Below are positions 34,435 to 42,584 of a DNA stretch of 64,000 bases, piece after piece; the stretch's first letter is position 1; each line of letters begins with the position of its first letter. The position numbers and the translations under genes were made by a program. The DNA lies in NCBI GenBank assembly GCA_963676385.2, contig CAXXMM010000002.1, positions 62,001-126,000 of the forward strand, given 5' to 3'. The notes beneath the pieces are model-generated. The model was given only the letters and a program-made list of their open reading frames with translations. It had not been told where the DNA came from and did no database searches. The DNA is from UBA1422 sp963676385 (GTDB taxonomy: Bacteria; Bacillota; Clostridia; Peptostreptococcales; Anaerovoracaceae).

Positions 34435-34628
34435 TATAGTGTACCCCATTGCGCGGACAACATTATTGTTAATTTGTATTGATTGTTACGAGTCACAAGA
34501 ACAAAGAGCGCCTTCGTTTCCGATGACGCCCAAGTGAAATTCTAATTATTTTTTATAAAGAAGTCTGGTGGTATGGCAAATGACCTCGGTTTCAATGTGT
34601 AAACAAAAACCGCGTCAAAAATGCGGAC

Positions 34629-34663
34629 CTGTATAACAGTCAGTTTGAATCGGTGGCATAAAC
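34629..34663. repeat. 35-bp scar: duplicated 3' end of the ABC exporter gene
   Basis: 34 of 35 positions match 24837-24871, including the codons for LYNSQFES and the TAA stop. No open frame leads into it. The rest of the 390-bp gap 34435-34824 holds only the terminator below and a probable promoter near 34745 (TATACT). Confidence 0.9.
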
Positions 34664-34671
34664 CAACATTG

Positions 34672-34708
34672 AAAGGGCCATCTCAAAAAATGAGATGGCC
34701 CTTTTTGA
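34672..34708 (+). terminator. Stranded terminator, probably the original end of the ABC exporter operon
   Basis: AAAGGGCCATCTCA (34672-34685) pairs perfectly with TGAGATGGCCCTTT (34691-34704), followed by T residues. It lies 8 bp after the ABC 3'-end scar, exactly where an exporter terminator would be expected. Confidence 0.85.
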
Positions 34709-34824
34709 TATCAAAATTTTCTTACTTTCCTGGTACGGATATGCTATACTTCAAGGGACGGATAATATAGTGCTTTAATGGAAGAAATTATTGCTTATGT
34801 ACGTCTTTTTTTTAGGAGGAATTT

Positions 34825-37164
34825 ATGGAGAGAGTGAAAAAACACCTGTGGAAGAAAACCCTTCCGGTGCTGCTTGCTTTGCTGCTTGTGGCAGGCACTA
34901 CAGGATTGGGAACGTTGGCCGTTCACGGGGGAGTGGGTCCTGTTCACAATGTGACTCAGGGCACTTACTACGCAACGATTCAGGGGGCTATCGACGTAGC
35001 CCAGGTCGGAGATGTGCTTGAGGTGGCACCGGGGACCTATTCCGAGAATGTCGTGGTGGATGTCAACGATTTGACGCTCCAATCTACAGGCGGGGCAGAC
35101 AGCACCACCATTACCGGCGGGAACCCGGGAATCCAAGTTGAAGTGGACGATTTTGTCCTAAAAGGATTTACTGTGGATGTCAGTGAATGGGGTGTTTCTG
35201 TTTTGGACATGGAAGATGGGACCCTTGGAATCAACCACTGCATCTTTGAGAATGCAACGTATGCGGTGCGGTTTGGTTTAGTCACCGATTCTAAAATCGT
35301 TATTGAGGACAATGACTTCAATGATATTCAAAATGGTGGAAGCGTGTTTTTTAATGGGAAGATAAATAACTGCGAAGTAAATGTAATGAATAACACGTTT
35401 ACAGACTATTTCCGTGGATTGGTGTTCTGGAACGAAGTGATTGACACTCAAGTAGAGGTTGCCGGAAATGTATTCACCAACGGAACGGACGGTGTCTTTT
35501 CGGGAGAAGTAGGCAATGGGGTTTCCGGGACCTCAACAATAAGCATTGAAGATAACCAGTTTATCAATCCATCGGATAATGGTGTAGATATTCAATATCT
35601 AGAAGATGGCGGCGCCTTAACGGTCAGCAACAATGAATTTACCGATGCGGAAGATTGCGGTGTTGATGTAGAATATGTGGGTTATAATGGTCCGGAACAA
35701 TTGGCAAGCGTGACCATTACCAACAACACCATGACGGATTGTAATTGTGGGGTCTATATTTATGACATTTGTTACGGAGACGTTTTGGTAGAGGGGAACA
35801 CAATAAATAATCCGGAATATGGAATTTATATTGACTACAGTGCCGACGAGTCCACCACCGACGTGCAGATTTTGGATAATGAAATCATCATGGATTCCAC
35901 TTCCGATGATTGCTACTATGGCATTTATGTGTATAGTGCAGAAGCCGTGCTTACCATTTCAGGGAACACGCTTACTGGATATCAAGGCAATATGGCAGAA
36001 GGTATCTATCTTGAGTATATCGGATATTATGGAGAAGGCCCCAGCGAAGTGGAAGTTTCCGATAATATCATCAGCAGTTGCGAAACCGGAATCAATTTCT
36101 ATGATGTGGCAGATGATTGGGATGCAGAGATGATGGTGGCCGGAAATGAAATCAAGGATTGTATAACCGGGTTCGACATTGAAAACATGGATTCCAATGC
36201 GGCGGATGTCACTATATTGGAAAACAACATTCATGGCAATGAAGTGGGAATTCTTGTGGAGGACCTTTATGGAGACGATGAAGATCCGGTAGGTCTTGAA
36301 GTGATGTCCAACGTGATTGAGAACAATGGAACGGGAATTTGCTTAGAGTCGATTTGGTTGGAGCAGAGTGAAATGGCACTGGGGATATTTGACAATCAAA
36401 TTATTAACAACGGAATTGGATTGGATATGCATTATGTTTATACCGCCTCTAACGACTTGATTATGGTAACCGGAAACAATTTTTCCGGAAATGAATCATA
36501 TGGGGTTCGTGTCTATGACGGTGCGCTGCCAAAATCAATAAAAGCCGAACCGGCATATGATGCATTTGTTCTTCAGGCACAATGGAATTGGTGGGGCGAT
36601 GCTACCGGACCCGAGGATAATGGAAACGGAGCGTTGGGAGACGCCGTAAGTGGACCTGTGGTATATGACCCGTGGATTCAAAAAATGGTCATCTCTCCGG
36701 AAAATTCTACAGGATATAAAGGCAAGATAAGAACGTTCACAGCCACTCTTTTGGATAACAAAGGAGGCAAAGTGGATTTGCCCCTTTCCATTCTCATGAA
36801 AGTAACCGGAGTCAATGACTTGGAGGAAGAGCTTCTGTTGGAGGGTGGGGAAGCCACTTACTCCTACACCAGTGAAAAGAAGGGGGTCGATCAGGTTTCG
36901 GCATCCGTCCTTTTCGCTTCTGCCCCTGTGACCGGTTTGGCGCCGGAGGCGTCCGCTGAATGGGTCGTTGCAGAAACCAATGACGATACCAATGACGATG
37001 CCAATGACAACACCAATGATGAGGATACTGATAATACCACCAATGAAATCAAAGCCACGGATACGGGGGATGCCGGAAATATGGTCTTCTATGCCATGAT
37101 GGCGGCAATGATGGCTTTGGCCGGCGGTGCAGGAACCTTGATGGTTCGCCGCAAAAATGACTAA
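34825..37164 (+). CDS. Surface protein with parallel beta-helix (pectate-lyase-like) repeats
   Basis: A 779-residue exported protein. The signal peptide (KKTLPVLLALLLVAGTTGLG) is followed by a right-handed beta-helix made of many turns of the form 'VxVxxNxFxxxxxGIxI', for example ITNNTMTDCNCGVYIYD and VMSNVIENNGTGI. It starts YYATIQGAIDVAQVGDVLEVAPGTYSEN when read in parts, the usual opening of this fold. A linker rich in Asn, Asp and Thr (near residues 715-745) precedes a C-terminal sorting-like tail: TDTGD, a hydrophobic helix and MVRRKND. A canonical LPXTG motif is absent. It may bind or cleave polysaccharide; catalytic residues cannot be assigned. Confidence 0.8.
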   Translation: MERVKKHLWKKTLPVLLALLLVAGTTGLGTLAVHGGVGPVHNVTQGTYYATIQGAIDVAQVGDVLEVAPGTYSENVVVDVNDLTLQSTGGADSTTITGGNPGIQVEVDDFVLKGFTVDVSEWGVSVLDMEDGTLGINHCIFENATYAVRFGLVTDSKIVIEDNDFNDIQNGGSVFFNGKINNCEVNVMNNTFTDYFRGLVFWNEVIDTQVEVAGNVFTNGTDGVFSGEVGNGVSGTSTISIEDNQFINPSDNGVDIQYLEDGGALTVSNNEFTDAEDCGVDVEYVGYNGPEQLASVTITNNTMTDCNCGVYIYDICYGDVLVEGNTINNPEYGIYIDYSADESTTDVQILDNEIIMDSTSDDCYYGIYVYSAEAVLTISGNTLTGYQGNMAEGIYLEYIGYYGEGPSEVEVSDNIISSCETGINFYDVADDWDAEMMVAGNEIKDCITGFDIENMDSNAADVTILENNIHGNEVGILVEDLYGDDEDPVGLEVMSNVIENNGTGICLESIWLEQSEMALGIFDNQIINNGIGLDMHYVYTASNDLIMVTGNNFSGNESYGVRVYDGALPKSIKAEPAYDAFVLQAQWNWWGDATGPEDNGNGALGDAVSGPVVYDPWIQKMVISPENSTGYKGKIRTFTATLLDNKGGKVDLPLSILMKVTGVNDLEEELLLEGGEATYSYTSEKKGVDQVSASVLFASAPVTGLAPEASAEWVVAETNDDTNDDANDNTNDEDTDNTTNEIKATDTGDAGNMVFYAMMAAMMALAGGAGTLMVRRKND

Positions 37165-37197
37165 CTGGGGATAATCCATTAGAAATATTTAAACAAA

Positions 37198-37240
37198 AAC
37201 ACTTCGGACAATTTTGATTGATTGCCCGAAGTGTTTTTTA
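37198..37240 (+). terminator. Terminator of the beta-helix protein gene
   Basis: AACACTTCGG (37198-37207) pairs with CCGAAGTGTT (37226-37235), followed by TTTTTA. Confidence 0.85.
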
Positions 37241-37391
37241 TATTTGAAATCTAAAGCTGAATACGGATTGTTTGCCACTTTGGGTTTCTGATTCAAAATG
37301 ACGCTAACCGGGGGGAAATAAGTTGGCAATTTCAGGGGAAACAGTGGTAAAATAATACTTTAAAGATAGACGTTCAGCAAAGGATACTAAA

Positions 37392-38192
37392 ATGGTAATT
37401 GATTTTCACACTCACGTGTTTCCCGATGAATTGGCGGAAAAAGCAATGGCATCGCTCCTAAGAAGTATTGAGTATTTATATGAACCGGTCAATGATGGCA
37501 CTGTCTCGGGATTGATAGATAATATGAATAAGTGGGGGATTGATTTTTCTGTGGTTCAACCGGTTATTACAAAACAATCCCAAATGCGAAAGACCAATGA
37601 ATGGGCGAAAAGCATTTCCAGTGGTAAAATTATATCTTTTGGGGGAATCTACCCTCATCATCAAGATTACAAAAAGGACATTGATTTTGTTGCAGAGTTG
37701 GGCCTCCCGGGGATAAAGTTTCATGCAGAGTATCAGGACTTTTCCGTGGATGACGAAAAAATGCTCAAAATTTACGATTATGCGTTTAGCAAAAACCTAA
37801 TTGTATTTCATCACGCTGGGGCAAACCCAGGAGTGAAAATGCCCTTTAAAAGTAGTCCGCAGCAATTTGCAAAAATCGTGGATACCATGCAAGGCGGGGT
37901 AATGGTAGCGGCCCACTTTGGGGGACATGCCCAATGGGATGATGTGGAAAAGTACTTGGTTGGCAAAAACATCTATTTAGACACGGCAATGGGGTTTGAG
38001 TATTTTGGAAAGGACCAGTTTTTAAGGATCGTGAAAGGACACGGAGCAGACAAAGTCTTGTTTGCATCCGATTCACCTTGGAGCAATGCAAGGACCGAAG
38101 TAGAGCACTTGAAAGCGTTACCTCTTTCTGCACACGAAAAAGCCCAGATCCTATCCGGAAACGCCAAACGTCTGCTGAACATTACAAAATAG
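37392..38192 (+). CDS. Amidohydro_2-family metal-dependent hydrolase (ACMSD-like)
   Basis: A 266-residue TIM-barrel enzyme of the amidohydrolase-related family that includes ACMSD-type decarboxylases and lactonases. Metal ligands are visible in MVIDFHTHVFPDE at the N-terminus, LIVFHHAGANPG, VAAHFGGHAQWDD and FASDSPWSN with the conserved Asp. The protein is cytoplasmic, with no signal peptide. It is transcribed alone, with a promoter probably near 37350 and no operon partner, so the substrate is unknown. Members act on cyclic or aromatic acids as hydrolases or non-oxidative decarboxylases. Confidence 0.88.
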   Translation: MVIDFHTHVFPDELAEKAMASLLRSIEYLYEPVNDGTVSGLIDNMNKWGIDFSVVQPVITKQSQMRKTNEWAKSISSGKIISFGGIYPHHQDYKKDIDFVAELGLPGIKFHAEYQDFSVDDEKMLKIYDYAFSKNLIVFHHAGANPGVKMPFKSSPQQFAKIVDTMQGGVMVAAHFGGHAQWDDVEKYLVGKNIYLDTAMGFEYFGKDQFLRIVKGHGADKVLFASDSPWSNARTEVEHLKALPLSAHEKAQILSGNAKRLLNITK

Positions 38193-38224
38193 ATACGCTG
38201 ACACCGTCAACGGCTAAAATGCTC

Positions 38225-38375
38225 TTGTGTTTTCATTGAAAATAATCTATAATACACCTTGTGAGAGTTTATGAGAAACAATAGTAGGGCGGTTTGAGGG
38301 GTTCATATGATTAGTGTGTGTAAATACGAAGAAAAAATAGTGAAATGAAGAAGTGCATATGTGATGCGCTTTTTG
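38225..38375 (+). promoter_or_regulatory. Promoter, leader and terminator unit before the YfhO-like gene (leader pair A/D, copy D)
   Basis: TTGTGT (38225-38230), a 17-bp spacer and TATAAT (38248-38253) precede a leader of about 95 nt. It ends in AAGTGCAT/ATGCGCTT (38351-38371) and T residues, about 75 nt before the start codon. It aligns along its length with 1335-1479. No known riboswitch class was recognised. Confidence 0.55.
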
Positions 38376-38446
38376 TTTGCAAATAACTGTACCAATAGGG
38401 TTGTTTCTTTTTACGACAGGGCAGATAAATTATTGGAGGCCGATTG

Positions 38447-40945
38447 GTGAATAAATATATTCGGAATACCAAATACAATAAAAATGCGATGGCATATCTT
38501 ATTTTGATTTCGTTTACTGTGATTATCCTTTTTATTATTGATAAAGATGGATATTATTATGGTTCTATGACGGATTGGGTCTCTCAACATAGCGTAATAC
38601 CAGATTACTTCAGGCAGAAATTTTACGAAACCGGAGAAATTATACCTGATTTTGCATTAAATATTGGTGGGGGCCAAAACATATATAACTTTGCGTATTA
38701 TGGATTACTAAGCCCAATCATATTGATTTCTTATTTTCTGCCCTTTGTGCCAATGGCTGCCTACATTTCTGTGTCCAGCATCATTATGATTGTTGTCAGC
38801 GTATGCTTGTGTTACAAGTGGCTCTATTCCAACAAGTTTTCCCGCAAGGTTTCTATTGTTGCATCCCTTTGTTTTATTTGCGCAGGACCGGTTATATTTC
38901 AGTTTCATCGACAAGTTATGTTTGTTGATTATTTTCCATTTTTGTTCATTGGCTTGATGGGAGTGGATTACTACTTCAAAACTCACAAGTATTGGATGGT
39001 GGTGATTGGCATTTTCCTGTGCATCATGACCAGTTATTTTTTTAGTGTAGGCTGTATTTTGACTTTGGTATTGTATGCTATTTTTGTTAATTTTAAGAGA
39101 AAACCAAACTGCAAAGTCAAAGAATTGTTTCAAGATATGATACCGATTGTGAAAGGAATTTCCATTGGGATACTCATGTCAGCGGTGCTATGGTTGCCAA
39201 CTATTTTTGTAATCATATCTCAAAGAGGTGGAGATGTGTCTATTTCATGGCAGTCCCTTATCATTCCTACGTTACCCATTAAAGGACTACTGTTTACCAG
39301 TTATAATTTGGGATTGACGGAGATATCATTAATTGGACTAATTTGGGCCATGCTGAGGGGAAAGAAAAACGAAAAAATCATTTCGCTAATTTTGATGTTA
39401 CTGCTTATTTGCCCTATTTTTATGTACCTGCTCAATGGAACCATTTATTTGCGGCCAAAAGCGCTGATTCCCTTCCTTCCCTTGTATGTTTTGGTGATTG
39501 CTGTATTTTTGAAGAGGTTGGAAAAACCCACTGAACTTTATGGCAAAATAAAACCTTCCCTGCAAAAAATCTTCTTTGCAGGAATCATATGTCTTGTTAT
39601 TTTTATTGCATCGCTGAACTGTATTCGCACCAACGAGGACGAGATATGGGTGAAAAAAACAGATGTATTTAATTTTAACAACCCAGATAAAATGGCTTTA
39701 ATAGAAGAGACATTTAGGAAAGATAATTCCTTTTATCGCTTTAATGATCTGTCTTTTAGCTCTCAAAATGTTAATCAAACCTATGGTTCCCGGTATAACC
39801 AGACTTCAATCTATACATCAACTTATAATAAAGCGTATAACGATTTTTTCTACAATATCATGCATAATCCCATATCAACCAGAAATCGGGTAATGTGTGT
39901 TTCTTCGGAGAATATTCTGTTCCAGAATTTTATGGATGTTAAATATACAGTTTCCATGGGGAACGCCCCTGCGGGATACAGTAAAGTCGATAATAAAGGA
40001 GAATACTCCTTGTACCAAAATAACCGAACGATGCCGCTTGGATTTGCTATGGGGCAAACCATTAGCCGAGAGGACTTTAAGAAGCTTTCATTTCCGGAAA
40101 ACATGACTACAGTCCTAAATAGAATCATAACCGAAAAAGCCAAAGCGTCCGATGATGGTTGGGAGACTGAATCAGCCTTTCAATTTAAAAAAATTGATTT
40201 GGCTCCAAATCTAGCAAATGCTTCCGCCAAAAAAAACATTGTTATAAGGAAGGATGAATCGGTTTACCATATCTATGCAAGGGCAAATGCCTCTATCACA
40301 GTCCCTTTGGATTTCAACCTAAAAGATACACTTTTAATTCTTCGATTCACAGTGCCAAACCGAGAAGACCAGTTGACCTGGGATACGTCCATTACCATAA
40401 ATGGGATGGAAAATAAATTGGCCAACCCGACGGCTCCATATCCTAATGAAAATCACAATTTTGTTTACGTGCTTTCATCCAACCAAAAATCAAAGCAACT
40501 TATTCTGAATTTTTCTCCTGGCAGATATAGGATTGCTGATGTTGAAGCGTACGTTTTACCAACAAAAACCATAGAAAATGCCACGGGAAAAGTAGATCCA
40601 CTTGTTGTGGATAATGAAAAAACGAAAAACAACCAAATCGTGGGAGATATAAAAGTACGAAAAGATGGATATTTTGTAATGACGATTCCTTACGACAAAG
40701 GTTTTGATATTACTGTGGATGGAACCAAGCAAAGCTACGAGAAGGTGGATACTGCATTTGTAGGGTTTCCTATTTCTTCAGGGCAGCATCACATTGTAAT
40801 AAAATATCATGTCCCCTACAAGCGAGCAGGAATGGCATTATCTTTATTGGGACTCATTATTTTTGGATACAGTTGTATTTTAAAACCCAGACGAAAGACA
40901 CTTCAAAATCCATCGATAGGAGAAGAGAGAAAGAAGCAGACATGA
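38447..40945 (+). CDS. YfhO-family membrane glycosyltransferase
   Basis: An approximately 832-residue membrane protein with at least 12 helices in its first 400 residues and an extracellular beta-rich C-terminal half, ending in another helix and a basic tail. This matches the YfhO family (GT-C fold). In Bacillus and Listeria, YfhO-type proteins transfer a sugar from C55-P to teichoic acid on the outer face of the membrane. The start is GTG 38447 after GGAGG; TTG 38444 is possible. Its stop overlaps the next ATG (ATGA at 40942-40945), and a GtrA flippase and a GT2 enzyme follow, the complete three-component glycosylation set. Confidence 0.85.
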   Translation: MNKYIRNTKYNKNAMAYLILISFTVIILFIIDKDGYYYGSMTDWVSQHSVIPDYFRQKFYETGEIIPDFALNIGGGQNIYNFAYYGLLSPIILISYFLPFVPMAAYISVSSIIMIVVSVCLCYKWLYSNKFSRKVSIVASLCFICAGPVIFQFHRQVMFVDYFPFLFIGLMGVDYYFKTHKYWMVVIGIFLCIMTSYFFSVGCILTLVLYAIFVNFKRKPNCKVKELFQDMIPIVKGISIGILMSAVLWLPTIFVIISQRGGDVSISWQSLIIPTLPIKGLLFTSYNLGLTEISLIGLIWAMLRGKKNEKIISLILMLLLICPIFMYLLNGTIYLRPKALIPFLPLYVLVIAVFLKRLEKPTELYGKIKPSLQKIFFAGIICLVIFIASLNCIRTNEDEIWVKKTDVFNFNNPDKMALIEETFRKDNSFYRFNDLSFSSQNVNQTYGSRYNQTSIYTSTYNKAYNDFFYNIMHNPISTRNRVMCVSSENILFQNFMDVKYTVSMGNAPAGYSKVDNKGEYSLYQNNRTMPLGFAMGQTISREDFKKLSFPENMTTVLNRIITEKAKASDDGWETESAFQFKKIDLAPNLANASAKKNIVIRKDESVYHIYARANASITVPLDFNLKDTLLILRFTVPNREDQLTWDTSITINGMENKLANPTAPYPNENHNFVYVLSSNQKSKQLILNFSPGRYRIADVEAYVLPTKTIENATGKVDPLVVDNEKTKNNQIVGDIKVRKDGYFVMTIPYDKGFDITVDGTKQSYEKVDTAFVGFPISSGQHHIVIKYHVPYKRAGMALSLLGLIIFGYSCILKPRRKTLQNPSIGEERKKQT

Positions 40946-41340
40946 AAAGCGTGTTGATTTTATACAAAAAACATAAAGAAATATTGTTGTATATTGTTTT
41001 TGGTGGATTCACAACAGTTGTAAATTGGGTTCTATTCCAAATTTGTGTTGAACTCTTTTCTGTTAATTGGAGCATCGCCAATGTCATTGCATGGATAGGG
41101 GCGGTAATATTTGCCTATGTAACCAATCGGAAACTGGTGTTTGAATCGTCAAGCCCCCATATCATAAAAGAGTTTTTGGCCTTTGTACAATTTCGGTTGA
41201 TTTCGCTTCTTCTGGAAATGCTGATCATGTTTGTGTTTATTGAAATGATTGGAATTGCAACATTTCCATCTAAAGTTATCACATCAATTGTTGTGGTGGC
41301 CGCAAATTATATTTTTAGTAAAGTATTAGTATTTAAATAA
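40942..41340 (+). CDS. GtrA-family flippase-like membrane protein
   Basis: A 132-residue protein with four membrane helices and the GtrA signature: ILLYIVFGGFTTVVNWVLFQ, then AWIGAVIFAYVTNRKLVFES and a final NYIFSKVLVFK. GtrA proteins are thought to flip polyprenyl-phosphate-linked sugars across the membrane. ATG 40942 overlaps the YfhO-like stop by 4 nt. The gene sits between the GT-C transferase and the GT2 enzyme, and should move the lipid-linked sugar made by the latter to the outer face for the former. Confidence 0.92.
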   Translation: MKSVLILYKKHKEILLYIVFGGFTTVVNWVLFQICVELFSVNWSIANVIAWIGAVIFAYVTNRKLVFESSSPHIIKEFLAFVQFRLISLLLEMLIMFVFIEMIGIATFPSKVITSIVVVAANYIFSKVLVFK

Positions 41341-41353
41341 AGGAACAAATCAT

Positions 41354-42313
41354 ATGGACAAGATAAGCATTATTGTCCCTTGCTACAATGAAGAGGGAAA
41401 CATCCCCGTGTTTTATAAAGAAATGGGGAAGACCATAACTAAAATGGAAGAAATTGATTATGAGTTGATTTTTGTCAATGATGGCAGCAGCGATAATTCA
41501 CTCCTTGCAATAAAGAAAATAGCAAGAGAAAATCAAAAAGTAAAGTACATATCGTTTACAAGAAACTTTGGGAAGGAAGCGGCTATGTTGGCGGGGTTAC
41601 AAAAGGCCGAGGGTAACTTTGTAGTAATTATGGACGCGGATTTGCAGCACCCGGTGGAACTATTGCCAGAAATGTACGATGCAGTGAAATATGAATCATT
41701 TGACTGCGCGTGCGCAAAGAGAATGGGAAGAGAAGGCGATGGAAAGTTGAGAAGGGGTCTGACAAAACGTTTTTATAAACTCATTAATAAAATGTCTGAA
41801 ATAGAAATGGTAGATGGCGCCGGAGACTATCGGATGATGTCTAGAAAAATGGTTGACTCTGTGCTTCTATTTAAAGAATACAACAGATATTCCAAGGGAT
41901 TATTTAGTTTTGTTGGGTTTGAGACAAAAATGATACCTTATCGAAATGTGGAGCGAAGCATCGGCGCCACAAAGTGGTCTATTTTTTCTTTAACCAAGTA
42001 TGCTTTGGATGGTATCATTTCTTTTTCCACAGTGCCATTGGTATTGTCATCTGTTTGCGGGGTCATATCTTGTTGCATTGCCTTGATTATGGGTGCATAC
42101 ATTGCGGTTAAAACTATAATATACGGGAATCCAACGGATGGATGGGCCACGCTTATATGCATAATATTATTAATTGGAGGACTTCAAATGTTCTTTTTGG
42201 GGATTATTGGAGAATATCTATCAAAAGTATACAAAGAAACCAAGCAGCGACCGATTTTTATTGTCCAAGAAACCAATATTAACCCATTGCCAAGAGATTC
42301 TGAAGTTGTTTAA
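41354..42313 (+). CDS. GT2 polyprenyl-phosphate glycosyltransferase (CsbB/GtrB type)
   Basis: A 319-residue family 2 glycosyltransferase with two C-terminal membrane helices. The catalytic domain opens MDKISIIVPCYNEEGNIPVF and has ELIFVNDGSSDNSL, VVIMDADLQHPVELLPEM (metal-binding DxD) and RNVERSIGATKWSIF, all typical of GtrB/CsbB/DPM1-like enzymes. It transfers a sugar, usually GlcNAc or glucose, from a nucleotide to undecaprenyl phosphate. It is the last gene of the YfhO-GtrA-GT2 operon, which most likely decorates teichoic acid or another wall polymer. A strong terminator follows. Confidence 0.93.
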   Translation: MDKISIIVPCYNEEGNIPVFYKEMGKTITKMEEIDYELIFVNDGSSDNSLLAIKKIARENQKVKYISFTRNFGKEAAMLAGLQKAEGNFVVIMDADLQHPVELLPEMYDAVKYESFDCACAKRMGREGDGKLRRGLTKRFYKLINKMSEIEMVDGAGDYRMMSRKMVDSVLLFKEYNRYSKGLFSFVGFETKMIPYRNVERSIGATKWSIFSLTKYALDGIISFSTVPLVLSSVCGVISCCIALIMGAYIAVKTIIYGNPTDGWATLICIILLIGGLQMFFLGIIGEYLSKVYKETKQRPIFIVQETNINPLPRDSEVV

Positions 42314-42355
42314 TTGATTTCAATCATTAAGCGAGACCAAAAATGTAAGGTAAAC

Positions 42356-42392
42356 AACAACTCATTTAGATAAGTACTAAATGAGTTGTTTT
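42356..42392 (+). terminator. Terminator of the glycosylation operon
   Basis: A 14-bp perfect stem, AACAACTCATTTAG (42356-42369) with CTAAATGAGTTGTT (42377-42390), loop 7 nt, followed by TT. Confidence 0.85.
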
Positions 42393-42409
42393 AAGTTTGA
42401 TATGATTTG

Positions 42410-42436
42410 TTCCTTAAGAAATGTGTTTCTTGGGAA
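42410..42436. promoter_or_regulatory. Candidate upstream activator site for the second sigma-54 promoter
   Basis: AAGAAA-TGTG-TTTCTT (42416-42431) is a perfect inverted repeat, extended by outer TTCC/GGAA. It lies about 100 bp upstream of the sigma-54 promoter. It differs from the GCAAGAARTTGC sites at 6837-6879, so another activator probably binds it. Confidence 0.5.
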
Positions 42437-42527
42437 TAACTTGGCTCACGGCGTAAAGGGGGGACAAATCAGTGAAATTTACAGTTATTAGCTAAAAATT
42501 ATATTAGAGCATGAGGGGGGCGAGTTT

Positions 42528-42542
42528 TGGCACAAGAGTTGC
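42528..42542 (+). promoter_or_regulatory. Sigma-54 (-24/-12) promoter of the amidohydrolase/permease operon
   Basis: TGGCAC-AAGAG-TTGC matches the consensus exactly, and the next bases are TG. The amidohydrolase start codon is 42 nt downstream. Confidence 0.85.
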
Positions 42543-42584
42543 TGATTAATAGGGTAAGTGGAACGCAATAGTGGGAGGAACACA

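Larger units (their letters stand above)
24837..34663. other. 9.8-kb block bounded by 35-bp direct repeats (candidate integrated cassette)
   Basis: The block lies between the ABC exporter stop codon and a stranded copy of that gene's end, which is followed 8 bp later by a strong terminator with no gene of its own. Cargo: an IS30-type element, a secreted amidohydrolase, a dCache kinase, a secreted esterase and a DUF2294 response regulator. No integrase gene is visible. The 230 bp from 24872 to 25102 hold no gene. Confidence 0.55.

Noticed and set aside
34825..37164. Sortase-anchored LPXTG protein
   Set aside because: The tail has TDTGD, a hydrophobic helix and basic residues, but no canonical LPXTG, and no sortase gene is nearby; recorded only as sorting-like.
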